A stretch of 64,000 nucleotides of DNA from Pantoea agglomerans (GTDB taxonomy: Bacteria; Pseudomonadota; Gammaproteobacteria; Enterobacterales; Enterobacteriaceae), in the NCBI RefSeq assembly GCF_020149765.1, contig NZ_CP083810.1, positions 62,001-126,000 on the forward strand, in the 5' to 3' direction. Made by a program: the position numbers and the translations under genes. Shown here piece after piece: positions 1 through 9,000 of this stretch. Every line of letters starts with the position of its first letter. The stretch's first letter is position 1. The notes beneath the pieces were generated by a model that was not told where the DNA came from, searched no databases, and saw nothing but the letters and a program-made list of their open reading frames with translations.

Positions 1-171
1 AATAACCCGCAGATTGTGTTTTGCGAGATCGAGAACAACACGCTTTATACGGATATCGCCTTTGCCTGGCGACGCAGCAGCACGGCCAGAACGGTATCGC
101 ACCTGCTCAGGCTGATTAACGACGCTGAGCAGGCCGCGTCGGGCGAGCCCTCTCCACCCGACGGCGAGTGA
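1..171 (+). CDS. LysR-type regulator, C-terminal fragment (runs in from the left edge)
   Basis: An open frame enters at base 1 and stops with TGA at 169-171. It encodes 56 residues with the typical end of a LysR effector-binding domain, including FAWRRSSTARTVSHLLRL. Full LysR proteins are about 300 residues, so only the last fifth is present and the DNA-binding domain lies outside the window. The tail (ASGEPSPPDGE) is low-complexity. It ends 3 bp before the stop of the convergent NmrA-like gene. The effector and targets cannot be judged from this piece. Confidence 0.7.
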   Translation, partial: NNPQIVFCEIENNTLYTDIAFAWRRSSTARTVSHLLRLINDAEQAASGEPSPPDGE

Positions 172-174
172 TCT

Positions 175-1038
175 TCAGCCCGCCAGCGCCGCCGCAAAGT
201 CGCGGTACGAATACAGCGGACGGCCCAGCAGCGCCACCAGCCGCTCGCGATCGCCAGTCTGCGGGATCATGCCGTCGCTAACGTAGCGCTCGGCCATCAG
301 ACGCATTTCATAGGCCATCCATTTCGGCATAAATCCCGCCATGTTCGCTTCAAACGCGGCAGGATCGTCGCCGCCGTAGTTAACCGGTCGCCCGAGCGTC
401 TCAGCCCATACCGCAGCGGCCTGAGGTCCGGTAAGGGTATCGGGTCCGACAATATTGATGGTTTCGACCGGCAGTTTGCCGGGAGCCCGGTCGCGTCGTA
501 TCAGTTCGATAGCGGCCACCTCGGCAATATCGCGCACATCGACCATCGCCAGCCCGACGTTTCCGATCGGCATCGGATAAACGCCGTGGTTGAAGATGAC
601 CTCTTTAACCATCGCGTCGTTATCGATGTAATAGGTCGGCCGCAGGATGGTGGCGCTAAAATTCATCGCCGCGAGCATCTGCTCCGCGCCGTACTTAACG
701 GCAAAGTGGGGAACGTTCACCGCTTTATCCGCCTCGAACACCGAAAGATAGACGATCCGTTCAACGCCGCATTCGCGGGCGACGTTCAGGGTAATGATGG
801 CCTGCGTAAACTCATCGGCCGTGACGGCGTTCAGCAGGAAAAGCGTGCTAACGCCCGAGAAGGCGGCGCGCAGGGCGTCGAGATCGAGCAGCTCGCCTTT
901 AACCGCCTCGACGCCTGGCCCAAAGCCGGCAGCGTCAGGGTTACGCGTCAGTATGCGAACAGCAGCGCCGCGGCTGATAAGCTGGGCGACGACATGGCGG
1001 CCGACACGGCCGGTGGCGCCGGTAACAAGAATAGTCAT
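175..1038 (-). CDS. NmrA/SDR-family NAD(P)-binding protein
   Basis: A 287-residue protein opening with a Rossmann nucleotide-binding motif (VTGATGRVGRHV, residues 5-16). It has the extended-SDR layout of NmrA/YtfG-type NAD(P)H sensors or quinone reductases, including RPTYYIDN around residue 133. No classical YxxxK catalytic pair stands out, as is usual for NmrA-like members. The start is ATG at 1038, with GGAG about 9 bases upstream. It diverges from a LysR gene starting at 1147, and this pairing usually means the LysR protein controls the reductase. It is probably a cytosolic redox sensor or quinone/carbonyl reductase; the substrate is unknown. Confidence 0.75.
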   Translation of the reverse strand: MTILVTGATGRVGRHVVAQLISRGAAVRILTRNPDAAGFGPGVEAVKGELLDLDALRAAFSGVSTLFLLNAVTADEFTQAIITLNVARECGVERIVYLSVFEADKAVNVPHFAVKYGAEQMLAAMNFSATILRPTYYIDNDAMVKEVIFNHGVYPMPIGNVGLAMVDVRDIAEVAAIELIRRDRAPGKLPVETINIVGPDTLTGPQAAAVWAETLGRPVNYGGDDPAAFEANMAGFMPKWMAYEMRLMAERYVSDGMIPQTGDRERLVALLGRPLYSYRDFAAALAG

Positions 1039-1146
1039 GATGTTTACTCCGTGATGTCAGGTGGGTGTAAACAGAGATTAGGGTGTTTTGTTTAATGGCG
1101 GAAGACGCTATTCTCGAGACTCTTTGTTCCATAAATGAGACAGCGT

Positions 1147-2022
1147 ATGGATCTTAACGCCTTAACAGATTTTCACCTTATCGCCGCCTCGGGCGGGTTC
1201 GGCGCCGCCAGCCGCGCCAGCGGGCGTTCAAAGGCAACACTGTCGCGGCGGCTGGCCGATCTTGAAGAAACGCTTGGCGTCCGCCTTATTGAGCGCGGTA
1301 ACCGTCGGCTTGAAATTACCGAGGCAGGTAAACTTCTGCTGGCCAGAACGGCCGGGGCCATGCGCGAAATCAGCGAAGCTGTCGTTATGACGCAGGAGGG
1401 CGCGACCCGTCCCAGAGGATGCCTGCGTATTGCAGCACCGCTGCTGTTTTCACAGGTGGCGCTGGGCCAGCTCACAGCCCGATTCCGCACGCGTTATCCC
1501 GACGTCCGGATTGAGTCCGTGGCAGAGGACAGGCTCAGCAATCTGGTTGAGGAGCATTTCGACGTGGCAATTCGCATTAATCCCCCACCGGACAGCGCGC
1601 TGGTGGGCAGATGCTTTGCCAGAGACAAGCTCATGCTGGTCGCCGCTCCCGGGTTTGAGATGCCGCTCAGCGACGGCGGCCGCCCGCTCCCGGTTGCTGC
1701 GGTCGTGATGCCCACGCACAGGGAAGGCGAAATCTGGTCGCTGGATAACGGGCGACGCTGCCTGGTCCCGCAGCCGGTGGCGCAGTTCTCTTCCCTGCTG
1801 GCCGTGCGTGACGCCGTAACTGCGGGCGCCGGCGCGGCGATGCTGCCCCAGTCGATTGTCAGTAATCTGCTGGAAAAAGGCGCGCTGATCGCATGGGGAG
1901 AGGCTAACGAGACGACAGAGCTGTGGGTGCTGCACACCTCTCGCCGCCTGCAGAGCCCAAAAGTCAGCGCCTTCGTGGCATTCATCTGCGAGCAATATCC
2001 CGGCGGCTGGTTTACAGCCTGA
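1147..2022 (+). CDS. LysR-family transcriptional regulator
   Basis: A 291-residue LysR protein. The N-terminal winged helix (MDLNALTDFHLIAASGGF, then a recognition helix with SKATLSRRLADLEE) is followed by an effector-binding domain. I chose ATG 1147 over the in-frame ATG at 1135, because the family normally begins MDLN-like and GAGA precedes it. It diverges from the NmrA-like gene, so that is the likely target. The intergenic gap of 108 bp would hold both promoters and the LysR operator. The effector is unknown. Confidence 0.85.
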   Translation: MDLNALTDFHLIAASGGFGAASRASGRSKATLSRRLADLEETLGVRLIERGNRRLEITEAGKLLLARTAGAMREISEAVVMTQEGATRPRGCLRIAAPLLFSQVALGQLTARFRTRYPDVRIESVAEDRLSNLVEEHFDVAIRINPPPDSALVGRCFARDKLMLVAAPGFEMPLSDGGRPLPVAAVVMPTHREGEIWSLDNGRRCLVPQPVAQFSSLLAVRDAVTAGAGAAMLPQSIVSNLLEKGALIAWGEANETTELWVLHTSRRLQSPKVSAFVAFICEQYPGGWFTA

Positions 2023-2059
2023 ACCCGCGGGTTTAACCGGCGGGTTCAGGTGCATGCCG

Positions 2060-2842
2060 TTATTGTGCGCTGCCCGACTCCAGCGCACGCTGCAGCCGTT
2101 GCGCCGTGTTTTGCTCGCCCCGGCTCTCAAACAGCGGCACCAGTTCGGCCAGCTGCGCATCCGTCAGCCCTACGTTCCGGCTGATATTCAGGTGCGCTTT
2201 TAGCTGGGACTCCACGCCGGTCATGGCTGCCAGCGCGCCTACGGTCGCCAGCTCCCGGCGTTTCCAGTCGAGGTTGTCGCGGCTGAAAATATCGCCGAAA
2301 AGATGAACCTTCAGATAGCTATCGATGGCTGGCGCGAAATCGAAAAGCGCGCCTTTGACCGGGCCGCCAGCGAGCGTGGTTTGGTTCTGCGTGCCGACCG
2401 CCAGCATCTCTTCAGGCTTCGGCAGCGGCCCTGGCGGGTTGCCCTCTGCATCGTTTTTACCCTGCTCACGACGCGCCTCAACGACTTTCATCAGCTCAGC
2501 CAGCGCATTCAGGCTACGGGGAAAACCGGCATAGGCGTAAAGCTGGACCAGGATCTCACGACAGTCGCTGATGGTGAGACCGGCATCCAGCCCCTGGTGC
2601 AGCGCAGCGTTCAGTGCGGGTATGTCGCCCGTCGCAGCGCTGGCGGCAATCGCCGCCGTCTGCTTCTGCGGCGCGGTAAGAGGATGTTGCTGCTGGGTCA
2701 GCATGGTTCTGTTCCTTATCGAAGTGGGACGGGAAGCTTCTTCGGCAGCGCCGCTGGAGCAAAACAGCGCGACGCAGAGCGCCAGCAGGCTCCCCATGCG
2801 CCGCCGAATCGTTATGCCGTCAAGATTTATCACGAGACGCAT
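2060..2842 (-). CDS. carboxymuconolactone decarboxylase-family protein, exported
   Basis: About 260 residues with two tandem AhpD/carboxymuconolactone decarboxylase-like repeats. Each contains the [11 protein letters not shown] or [14 protein letters not shown] helix typical of the family; the first repeat carries a single Cys (SDCREI) rather than CxxC. A hydrophobic stretch ([17 protein letters not shown]) after RRR looks like a signal peptide. ATG 2842 keeps the basic n-region; ATG 2797 is the alternative and avoids overlapping the upstream cupin gene. The start at 2842 overlaps the cupin stop by 23 bp, so the two are probably co-transcribed. Enzyme activity is not established; such paired CMD/cupin proteins are often linked to quinone or reactive-species metabolism. 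Confidence 0.7.
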   Translation of the reverse strand: MRLVINLDGITIRRRMGSLLALCVALFCSSGAAEEASRPTSIRNRTMLTQQQHPLTAPQKQTAAIAASAATGDIPALNAALHQGLDAGLTISDCREILVQLYAYAGFPRSLNALAELMKVVEARREQGKNDAEGNPPGPLPKPEEMLAVGTQNQTTLAGGPVKGALFDFAPAIDSYLKVHLFGDIFSRDNLDWKRRELATVGALAAMTGVESQLKAHLNISRNVGLTDAQLAELVPLFESRGEQNTAQRLQRALESGSAQ

Positions 2843-3305
2843 ACTGCTCGTCGCTGACGTGCTCCATCCAGTCAACCGCTATGCCTTCCTGCGCCTCGGC
2901 AATGGCGATATGCGACATGCTGTTCTGCGGCGCAGCGCCATGCCAGTGCTTCACGCCCGCCGGGATCCAGACGATATCGCCAGGCCTGATCTCGCGCGCC
3001 GGACCGTCCCATTCCTGAACAAAGCCGAGCCCTGAGATGACAATAAGCGTCTGGCCGAGGGGATGGGTATGCCACGCCGTACGGGCGGAAGGCTCAAACG
3101 TCACGGTCGCGCCGCCCACGCGCGCCGGATCGCCTCCCTGAAACGGCGAGTCAATGCGCACCGTTCCGGTGAAATAGTCTGGCGATCCCGGTACCGAGGG
3201 TTTTTCTCCACTTTGCATGATGGTAATCACAGGTGTCTTCTCCTTTGAGTAAGCAGCTGAACAGGCCAGTGCGAGGGACATCGCAGCAGCGGCAAGGGTC
3301 TTCAT
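2820..3305 (-). CDS. secreted cupin-domain protein
   Basis: A 161-residue protein with a clear signal peptide ([20 protein letters not shown]). One cupin barrel follows: motif 1 includes [14 protein letters not shown], and motif 2 is [16 protein letters not shown]. The His residues of both motifs are kept, which suggests a bound metal ion. It is upstream of, and overlaps, the CMD-family gene, and diverges from a LysR gene at 3440. The same LysR/cupin/CMD trio is common in enterobacteria. The likely location is the periplasm; the substrate is unknown. Confidence 0.75.
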   Translation of the reverse strand: MKTLAAAAMSLALACSAAYSKEKTPVITIMQSGEKPSVPGSPDYFTGTVRIDSPFQGGDPARVGGATVTFEPSARTAWHTHPLGQTLIVISGLGFVQEWDGPAREIRPGDIVWIPAGVKHWHGAAPQNSMSHIAIAEAQEGIAVDWMEHVSDEQYASRDKS

Positions 3306-3439
3306 ATGGCTCCAGTTCTCAGTACAGGGAGCAACGTCAGGCGCCAGCCCCGCTGGTGGATAGTCAGTTCAGTGTAGGCTCCGTAAGATTGTTTGATAAG
3401 ATGGTCAAATGTGAATGCGTATGTGCAGAATATTCAACA

Positions 3440-4336
3440 ATGGTCCCTGAAAATCTCAACGACCTGCGCGCCTTTCTTCATGTGGCGCGTGAGAAAAACT
3501 TCACCCGAGCGGCCGCGCAGCTCGGCATGTCGCGCTCTGGATTGAGCCATGCGATTACGGCGCTGGAGGCGCGCCTTGGCGTCAGACTGCTGACGCGCAC
3601 CACGCGCAGCGTCTCCCTTACCGAAGCTGGCGCGCGGCTCTATAACATGCTGCTGCCGATGCTGCGCGAACTCGACAGCGAACTTGCCTCGCTTCGCGCG
3701 CTGGGTAAAAAACCGGCGGGCACCGTGCGCATAACCGCGCACGATCACGCCATCGAGTCCGTGCTCTGGCCGCGACTGCGGCCGCTGCTGAAGCGCTATC
3801 CCGAGATGCAGATCGAATTAAGCGTGGACTATGCGCTGACCGATATCGTGGCGCAGCAGTTTGATGCCGGGGTGCGGGTCGGCAACGTGGTCGATAAGGA
3901 TATGATCGCCGTCAGGATCGGTCCTGACTTTTATATGGCGGTAGTCGCCTCGCCAGATTATCTGCAGGATAAAACGGTGCCGGAAACGCCAGCTGAGCTG
4001 ACGACGCATCAGTGCATCAATCTGCGGCTGCCGACACGCGGCGGGATCTACGCCTGGGATTTTGAAAAAGCGGGCAAAGCGTTATCGGTGCGGGTGCAGG
4101 GACAAACCGTTTTTAACACGACCGGGTTGATGCTGCAGGCGGCGCTGGATGGGCTGGGGCTCGCTTATGTTCCGCTGGATCTGGCGCAGCACTATATCGA
4201 AAGGGGAAAATTAGTGCCGGTTCTGCAGGCGTGGTGGCCGCTTTTTCCGGGATACCATCTTTACTACGCCAGCCGCCGTCAAATGATGCCTGCGCTGACT
4301 GAAGTGATTAACGCGCTGCGCTACAGGGAAACCTGA
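3440..4336 (+). CDS. LysR-family transcriptional regulator
   Basis: A 298-residue LysR protein beginning VPENLNDLRAFLHVAREKNF, with a canonical helix-turn-helix (RAAAQLGMSRSGLSHAITAL) and a substrate-binding domain. I chose ATG 3440 because all upstream in-frame residues fall in the promoter region shared with the cupin gene and do not resemble a LysR N-terminus. It is divergent from the cupin/CMD operon across 134 bp, which points to control of that operon. The effector cannot be assigned from sequence. Confidence 0.85.
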   Translation: MVPENLNDLRAFLHVAREKNFTRAAAQLGMSRSGLSHAITALEARLGVRLLTRTTRSVSLTEAGARLYNMLLPMLRELDSELASLRALGKKPAGTVRITAHDHAIESVLWPRLRPLLKRYPEMQIELSVDYALTDIVAQQFDAGVRVGNVVDKDMIAVRIGPDFYMAVVASPDYLQDKTVPETPAELTTHQCINLRLPTRGGIYAWDFEKAGKALSVRVQGQTVFNTTGLMLQAALDGLGLAYVPLDLAQHYIERGKLVPVLQAWWPLFPGYHLYYASRRQMMPALTEVINALRYRET

Positions 4337-4585
4337 CGTTAATAAAGCGTGCGAATAAGCGAATTTAGCTGAACCATCATGGAAAAAAACGGTCAAAGGC
4401 TGTTGGCTGCACACCTCCAGGCATGACATTAACGCATGGCTAAACAACAGGGGGATAACCTGATGTATTTGCGTGTTAATTCAGCGCTAAAATCGCCCTG
4501 TTTCCTGCATTACTGTACCGTTCAGCGCATCTTTTCCCGGAGTTTCACACAGGCTGTCCACTTTTTCTGTGGATAACTTAGCGGC

Positions 4586-5617
4586 TTACTCTTCACTGTT
4601 TTCCATCAGATCAACCATTGCGCCTTTGTGCGCTTCCACATAGCGGATATAGCGCATCAGGGTTTCCGGTTTTTTCCAGGTCCCTTCCTGCATGATTTGC
4701 GGAACAGAATAGCCTTTGCGCGCCAGATCCTGCGCGGCGCCCACGCGCGCGCTGTGGCCGCTCCAGCGGCGATAGCGATTTTTGTTCGGCTTCATGGTCG
4801 TGGTATGCCCGGCAGCCTCCCACGCACGGGTGAAAATACTCTTCAGCGCGGGCGTGCTCATGGGTTCGTCGGTCACGATCATCACTTTGCCTGAGCGGTG
4901 CACCGGCGCAAAGAGATAGGCATCGGGTTCATTAATCAGTCCCGATGCCATAATCCACTTTGTCAGCACCGCTGACGACTTCGACCCCAGCGCTTTCACC
5001 AGGCTGCCGGTGTCCAGAATGGTTTTGGTCCAGGAACCTTCCAGGATGATGCGGCCATCTTCGGCGCGAATTACGTCGCCAACGCGAAAGCGCGCCACTT
5101 CACTGATACGCATTAACGTACTGTACGCCACATGGAGAAAGGCGAGATCGCGCAGGTGACGCAGGCTCGCATTTTCTGCCCATGCAGCTTCCACCTTTTG
5201 CAGATCGCTTAGCCGGAAAGGAACCGCCTGGCCGGTGCGCTCGCCGGAGACCACCGCCACGCGATTGATCTTTTTTACCGCACGCGAGACCAGCGGCGAG
5301 GTCGATGGCGGCACCAGCCCGGCGTTACGGTGTAACATCGTGATCAACGACTGATGCGTGCCGATAGTCGATGACGCGCGCCCGATAGACTGCAAATAGC
5401 TCAGGTAGTCGCGCAGATCTTCAGGCGACATAGGAAGCAGCACGCGATTGTTGGCCAATGCCCAGCGGTGACAGACGCGCATTACGCTCATCAGCTGTCG
5501 CCAGGTATTGGGCGCAAACGCATCTTTATCCTGTACGAACTCGCGCAGGCGTTGCGCAAGGTCGTCATCCGACTGAGAAAGCGGGAGCAGGGCGTGTGAG
5601 GTAATTAATCCATCCAT
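4586..5617 (-). CDS. Cre-like tyrosine recombinase
   Basis: A 343-residue site-specific recombinase, the same length as phage P1 Cre and similar along the whole protein, for example in the N-terminal core-binding domain (PEDLRDYLSYLQSIGRA). All catalytic residues are visible: R170, E173, K198, H288, R291 (SGHSARVGAA), W314 and nucleophile Y323, each within three positions of the Cre numbering. Chromosomal and plasmid Cre relatives from Pantoea and other genera are known to act on their own lox-type sites. No phage, plasmid-partition or replication gene is adjacent, so it is either a domesticated recombinase or the relic of an integrated element. A candidate target lies at 5847-5880. Activity is inferred from intact residues only. 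Confidence 0.9.
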   Translation of the reverse strand: MDGLITSHALLPLSQSDDDLAQRLREFVQDKDAFAPNTWRQLMSVMRVCHRWALANNRVLLPMSPEDLRDYLSYLQSIGRASSTIGTHQSLITMLHRNAGLVPPSTSPLVSRAVKKINRVAVVSGERTGQAVPFRLSDLQKVEAAWAENASLRHLRDLAFLHVAYSTLMRISEVARFRVGDVIRAEDGRIILEGSWTKTILDTGSLVKALGSKSSAVLTKWIMASGLINEPDAYLFAPVHRSGKVMIVTDEPMSTPALKSIFTRAWEAAGHTTTMKPNKNRYRRWSGHSARVGAAQDLARKGYSVPQIMQEGTWKKPETLMRYIRYVEAHKGAMVDLMENSEE

Positions 5618-5744
5618 ATCTGTTCAATTTGTCCGCAATTCAGCTGGGGATCGCGCTACGTGAATTCTGAAAAAAAAGCAGGGGTAAACTGCTGCAGATT
5701 TTGCGTAGCGTTGTCATTTTAAGGCACATTGGTTGCCTGTTTTA

Positions 5745-5756
5745 ATGTCCGGACAT
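5745..5756. promoter_or_regulatory. 12-bp perfect palindrome upstream of the recombinase
   Basis: ATGTCCGGACAT reads identically on both strands and sits about 130 bp upstream of the recombinase start. It could be an operator for a dimeric regulator. It has no spacer and so is not lox-like. Function is unproven. Confidence 0.3.
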
Positions 5757-5846
5757 CGTTTTCAAGAGAAAGACGGAGGGCAAATAGCGCTTTCGCTCAG
5801 GATCCAGACCGGATCCGCATGATAGCGGGTTTAGGAAGGGATGTCG

Positions 5847-5880
5847 CTGGGTTTGTATAAGTCTTGTTATATGAAGTTAG
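5847..5880. other. candidate lox-type recombination site
   Basis: Two 13-bp arms flank an 8-bp spacer (AGTCTTGT), the exact geometry of loxP. The right arm TATATGAAGTTAG matches the loxP right arm TATACGAAGTTAT at 11 of 13 positions. The left arm CTGGGTTTGTATA matches the loxP left arm at 8 of 13, including the spacer-proximal GTATA. The two arms match each other as inverted repeats at 8 of 13. It lies about 230 bp upstream of the Cre-like recombinase gene. The left arm is degenerate, so it could be a weak or decayed site. Confidence 0.45.
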
Positions 5881-6035
5881 AAATTTAGCTCACCCATGAT
5901 GGATAGTGAGCAGGAGGCACAGGCAGAATCAATATTTAAATATGCTGACAGTTTCAAATAAAAAACAATTCAATTAGAGGCCTAAAATTGCAGATTCAAT
6001 AACAAATACTGAACCTGCAACTCACCGGCTTTAAA

Positions 6036-7295
6036 TCAGGCTTTGGCTAAAAATCGCGCCCGCCAGGGCTTAAGTACCCATATGGCAAGTAAAGCACAGG
6101 CAATGTCCAGAGTAATGGCGCTGCCAAATACTATGCTCCAGTTATGCGTATGCTGATAAAGCAATGCCGCTACGGGACCACCGAATATAGAACCAATACC
6201 CTGAGAAATATAAAGCCAACCGTAATTCTCCGTAGCGAAGCGAGTGCCAAAGGTGTCCGTTAAGGTTGCCGGGAATAAAGAAAATATCTCTCCCCAGCCA
6301 AAGAAAACTACGCCGGAAAGTAAAACAAATAACACAGGATCACTTTTACATAACAGCCACAACGTCATAGCAATGCCTTCAAGACCAAAAGCAAAAAACA
6401 TCATTTTTTCACGACCAATACGATCGGAAATGTAACCACAAAAGGGTCGTGTAAGGCCATTCATCAAGCGGTCTATGGTCATGGCCAAGGGTAAAGCCGC
6501 CATCCCCAAAATTGTTATTGAAGTGATGCCAAAGTCTTCAGAAAATATAGCCATCTGTGACGTAACCATAAGTCCTGATGTAGACATCATGGTCATCATG
6601 ATAAACATCAGCCAGAATATGGGCTGCCGTAGCATTTCTTTTGAGCTGAAACTTTTGGGAGCGTCAGCTGATCGCTGCCCTGCGCGCGATTCAATACTAT
6701 CTTTTGGCATCCTTAGCCCCTGGCTGGCAATAAATCCAACGGATGCCATCATAATGCCAAACTGCCAAAACGTCTTTTCCAGTCCTGCTGTAGCGAGCGA
6801 GGCGGTGACAGGAAAGGTTGTTAAAATGGCCCCCATTCCATAACCTGCTGCCACCATGCCCGTTGCAAATCCTCTTTTTTCAGGGAACCAGCGAACCATT
6901 AATCCGACCACACCGATATAAACGATGCCCGTGCCAAGACCACCAATTACTCCATAATAAAGGTAGAGTTCAAAAAGCGAGTCAAGCCGTGAGACGAGCA
7001 TCCAGCTAATACCGGCCATCAGCGTCCCGATGGTGATAAGCACGCGCGGGCCAAAACGGTCAATTAATTTTCCCTGAAGCGGGGAGAAAAACGTCTGAAG
7101 GATGATTAAAAGTGAAAAGGTGATCTGAATTTCTGCCAGTGGCGCGTGTAATTTTTCCATCAAAGGTCGGGTAAAAAGCGCCCAGACATATTGCGGGCTG
7201 GAGATTGAAATCATGCACACCAACCCCAAAAAGAGTTGCGCCCATTTCTTTCTGTAGTGGGAAACCTCTACCTCTGATAATACTGAACTTGACAT
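6036..7295 (-). CDS. MFS transporter, oxalate/formate antiporter (OFA) type
   Basis: About 419 residues and 12 predicted membrane helices. The first helix region (CMISISSPQYVWALFTRP) and the loop RWFPEKRGFATGMVAAGYG resemble OxlT/OFA-family antiporters, and SDRIGREKMM is the central MFS loop motif. Start: GGAG precedes a double ATG, and I chose the second (7295) on spacing; 7298 is equally possible. The gene is more AT-rich than its neighbours and stands alone between the recombinase and an AT-rich gap, which suggests acquisition. The substrate is probably a carboxylate such as oxalate, formate or a monocarboxylate. No oxalate-degrading gene is next to it. Confidence 0.8.
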   Translation of the reverse strand: MSSSVLSEVEVSHYRKKWAQLFLGLVCMISISSPQYVWALFTRPLMEKLHAPLAEIQITFSLLIILQTFFSPLQGKLIDRFGPRVLITIGTLMAGISWMLVSRLDSLFELYLYYGVIGGLGTGIVYIGVVGLMVRWFPEKRGFATGMVAAGYGMGAILTTFPVTASLATAGLEKTFWQFGIMMASVGFIASQGLRMPKDSIESRAGQRSADAPKSFSSKEMLRQPIFWLMFIMMTMMSTSGLMVTSQMAIFSEDFGITSITILGMAALPLAMTIDRLMNGLTRPFCGYISDRIGREKMMFFAFGLEGIAMTLWLLCKSDPVLFVLLSGVVFFGWGEIFSLFPATLTDTFGTRFATENYGWLYISQGIGSIFGGPVAALLYQHTHNWSIVFGSAITLDIACALLAIWVLKPWRARFLAKA

Positions 7296-7298
7296 CAT

Positions 7299-7763
7299 CA
7301 CACTCCGGCTTAAACGCATTTTACTTTTTAAAGCATTTACCGTGCCATGCCTGAACAGAACGCTAATATCGCTGTTTTATAGAAATTTAATATACATGAG
7401 GAAGATTCTTGCCCTAAAATGTGGCGTCTCGCATCAAAAATGTGCGAGTGAATATATTTATAGCATTACCAGGGCTCATCTCCCCAAACAAACTGTTACG
7501 CAAAGTGATGGTTTACATGTTTATCTATTTTTTGCGCGAAAATATTGCGCATTTTAGCTAGCAGATCGTGATTTATTTTTTTTACAAATACCTTACTTCA
7601 GCATTTAATGTAGTTGTTACAAGGAAAAAATAAATTGCACCTTTGCTGACTTGCTTTTGAACAATTTGCACCCCTCCCAATCCTCTCCTACGCTTTTCCC
7701 CCTGAACACACAAAACCCATTGCGACTACGATCGCCTTTTTAAGCTGTAAAGGAGGAAAGTAA
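7299..7763. other. AT-rich intergenic gap
   Basis: About 465 bp with no convincing gene. It must hold the promoter of the OFA-type transporter (minus) and that of the aldo/keto reductase (plus). TGCGC/GCGCA arms around 7533-7551 flank an AT-rich centre and could be an operator. The last bases carry a strong ribosome-binding site for the reductase. Confidence 0.4.
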
Positions 7764-8837
7764 ATGCAATACCGTAAACTGGGCCACTCGGGCCTGCTGG
7801 TCTCGAAATTCGTGCTGGGCACCGTGCCGTTCGGCGGCAAAGCCGGCTTTGAAAAAACCGGCAACGTTAACGCCAGCGAAGCGCGCCGCTTTATCGATAT
7901 CGCGCTAGATCACGGCGTTAATATGATCGACACCGCCGATCTCTATTCGATGGGCGGCGCGGAAGAGGTGGTCGGCGAAGCGCTCGGCGATAAACGTGAC
8001 AAGGTCATTCTGGCGAGCAAAGCGCGCAGCCCGCTGGGCGATGGCCCGAATGAGAGCGGCGCCAGCCGTTACCATCTCGTCAAAGCGTGCGAAGCGAGCC
8101 TGCGCCGCCTGAAAACCGACCACATCGACCTTTATCAGATCCATAACTGGGATGGCGTCACCTCGGTTGAAGAGACGCTGCGCGCGCTGGAAGATCTGGT
8201 GAAAAGCGGCAAAATCCGCTACTTCGGCACCTCCAACTACACCGCCTGGCAGATGATGAAGACGTTAGGCTGCGCCAGCGAACAGCAGCTGCTCAAGCCT
8301 GTTAGCCAGCAAATCTACTACACGCCGGAATCGCGCGAAGCGGAGTTCGAGCTGCTGCCGATGGCGATCGACCAGCAGATCGGCACGCTGATCTGGGGGC
8401 CGCTGGGCGAAGGCCTGCTGACTGGCGCGGTCAGCCGTCACGGCAAAGCGCCGGCATCCACGCGTCAGGGCAGCGGCTGGCCGGAACCCTACGTCCACGA
8501 TATGGAGCACGCCTATAACGTTATCGAGGTGCTGGAGCAGGTCGGCAAAGAGATTAACGCCTCTATCGCGCAGGTCTGCCTGGCCTGGCTGGCGGAGCGT
8601 CCCGGCGTCAGCGCGCTGATCGTCGGCAACCGCAGCGAAACGCATCTGCGTGAAAACCTCAACGCCTTCAAACTCACCCTGAGCAATGAGCAGCGCCAGC
8701 GCATTGAACGCGTGACGCGTCCGGCGCCGCGCTATCCCTACTGGCACCGCTTCACCAGCGGCATGGACCGTATCGATCCGGCAGAGCAACCCTTCCTGGA
8801 CGAGTACCGTCAGACCCTCGACGAACGTAAAGATTAG
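7764..8837 (+). CDS. aldo/keto reductase
   Basis: A 357-residue NADPH-dependent AKR-family (alpha/beta barrel) oxidoreductase. The catalytic tetrad is visible: Asp and Tyr in DTADLYS, Lys in ILASKARS and His in YQIHNWDG. C-terminal coenzyme-binding residues follow around SALIVGNRSETHL. ATG 7764 is preceded by AAAGGAGGAAAG, an unusually strong ribosome-binding site. It is monocistronic, with the malG terminator downstream in convergent orientation. It probably reduces aldehydes or sugars in the cytosol; the physiological substrate is unknown. Confidence 0.85.
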   Translation: MQYRKLGHSGLLVSKFVLGTVPFGGKAGFEKTGNVNASEARRFIDIALDHGVNMIDTADLYSMGGAEEVVGEALGDKRDKVILASKARSPLGDGPNESGASRYHLVKACEASLRRLKTDHIDLYQIHNWDGVTSVEETLRALEDLVKSGKIRYFGTSNYTAWQMMKTLGCASEQQLLKPVSQQIYYTPESREAEFELLPMAIDQQIGTLIWGPLGEGLLTGAVSRHGKAPASTRQGSGWPEPYVHDMEHAYNVIEVLEQVGKEINASIAQVCLAWLAERPGVSALIVGNRSETHLRENLNAFKLTLSNEQRQRIERVTRPAPRYPYWHRFTSGMDRIDPAEQPFLDEYRQTLDERKD

Positions 8838-8920
8838 GCGCAGAAATAAGCCGCACGCTGGCCGCGCGATGTGGTCAGCCTTTATTTTTATGCCGTAAGC
8901 GCCTCTTTCAGCACAAATAA

Positions 8921-8945
8921 AAACGGCGGCCCTAAGGCCGCCAAA
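8921..8945 (-). terminator. rho-independent terminator of malEFG
   Basis: A perfect 7-bp stem GGCGGCC/GGCCGCC with a CTAA loop (8925-8942). On the minus strand it is followed by GTTTTTATTT, which fits termination of the malE-malF-malG transcript. The A-rich right flank may also stop the convergent reductase transcript. Confidence 0.7.
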
Positions 8946-9000
8946 AACCCTCAATTATGGTTAGTATTGAGGAAGCAGTGGCACTGCAATGATGAAGAGA

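Larger units (their letters stand above)
5618..6035. other. gene-free 418-bp interval with several inverted repeats
   Basis: No credible gene is present. It is AT-rich at its right end, unlike the surrounding GC-rich genes. It contains the 12-bp palindrome ATGTCCGGACAT (5745-5756), two GGATCC copies 5 bp apart near 5802-5815, the lox-like site 5847-5880, and GCTCAC/GTGAGC arms at 5888-5893 and 5906-5911. The recombinase promoter must lie in its left part. No obvious terminator for the MFS gene was found. Confidence 0.5.

Noticed and set aside
4573..4585. ATAACTT-like half lox sequence after the recombinase gene
   Set aside because: Only 8 of 13 positions match loxP and there is no second arm at 8-bp spacing.
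7342..7557. 71-residue plus-strand open frame in the AT-rich gap
   Set aside because: No ribosome-binding site, no recognisable domain, unlike its neighbours in codon use.
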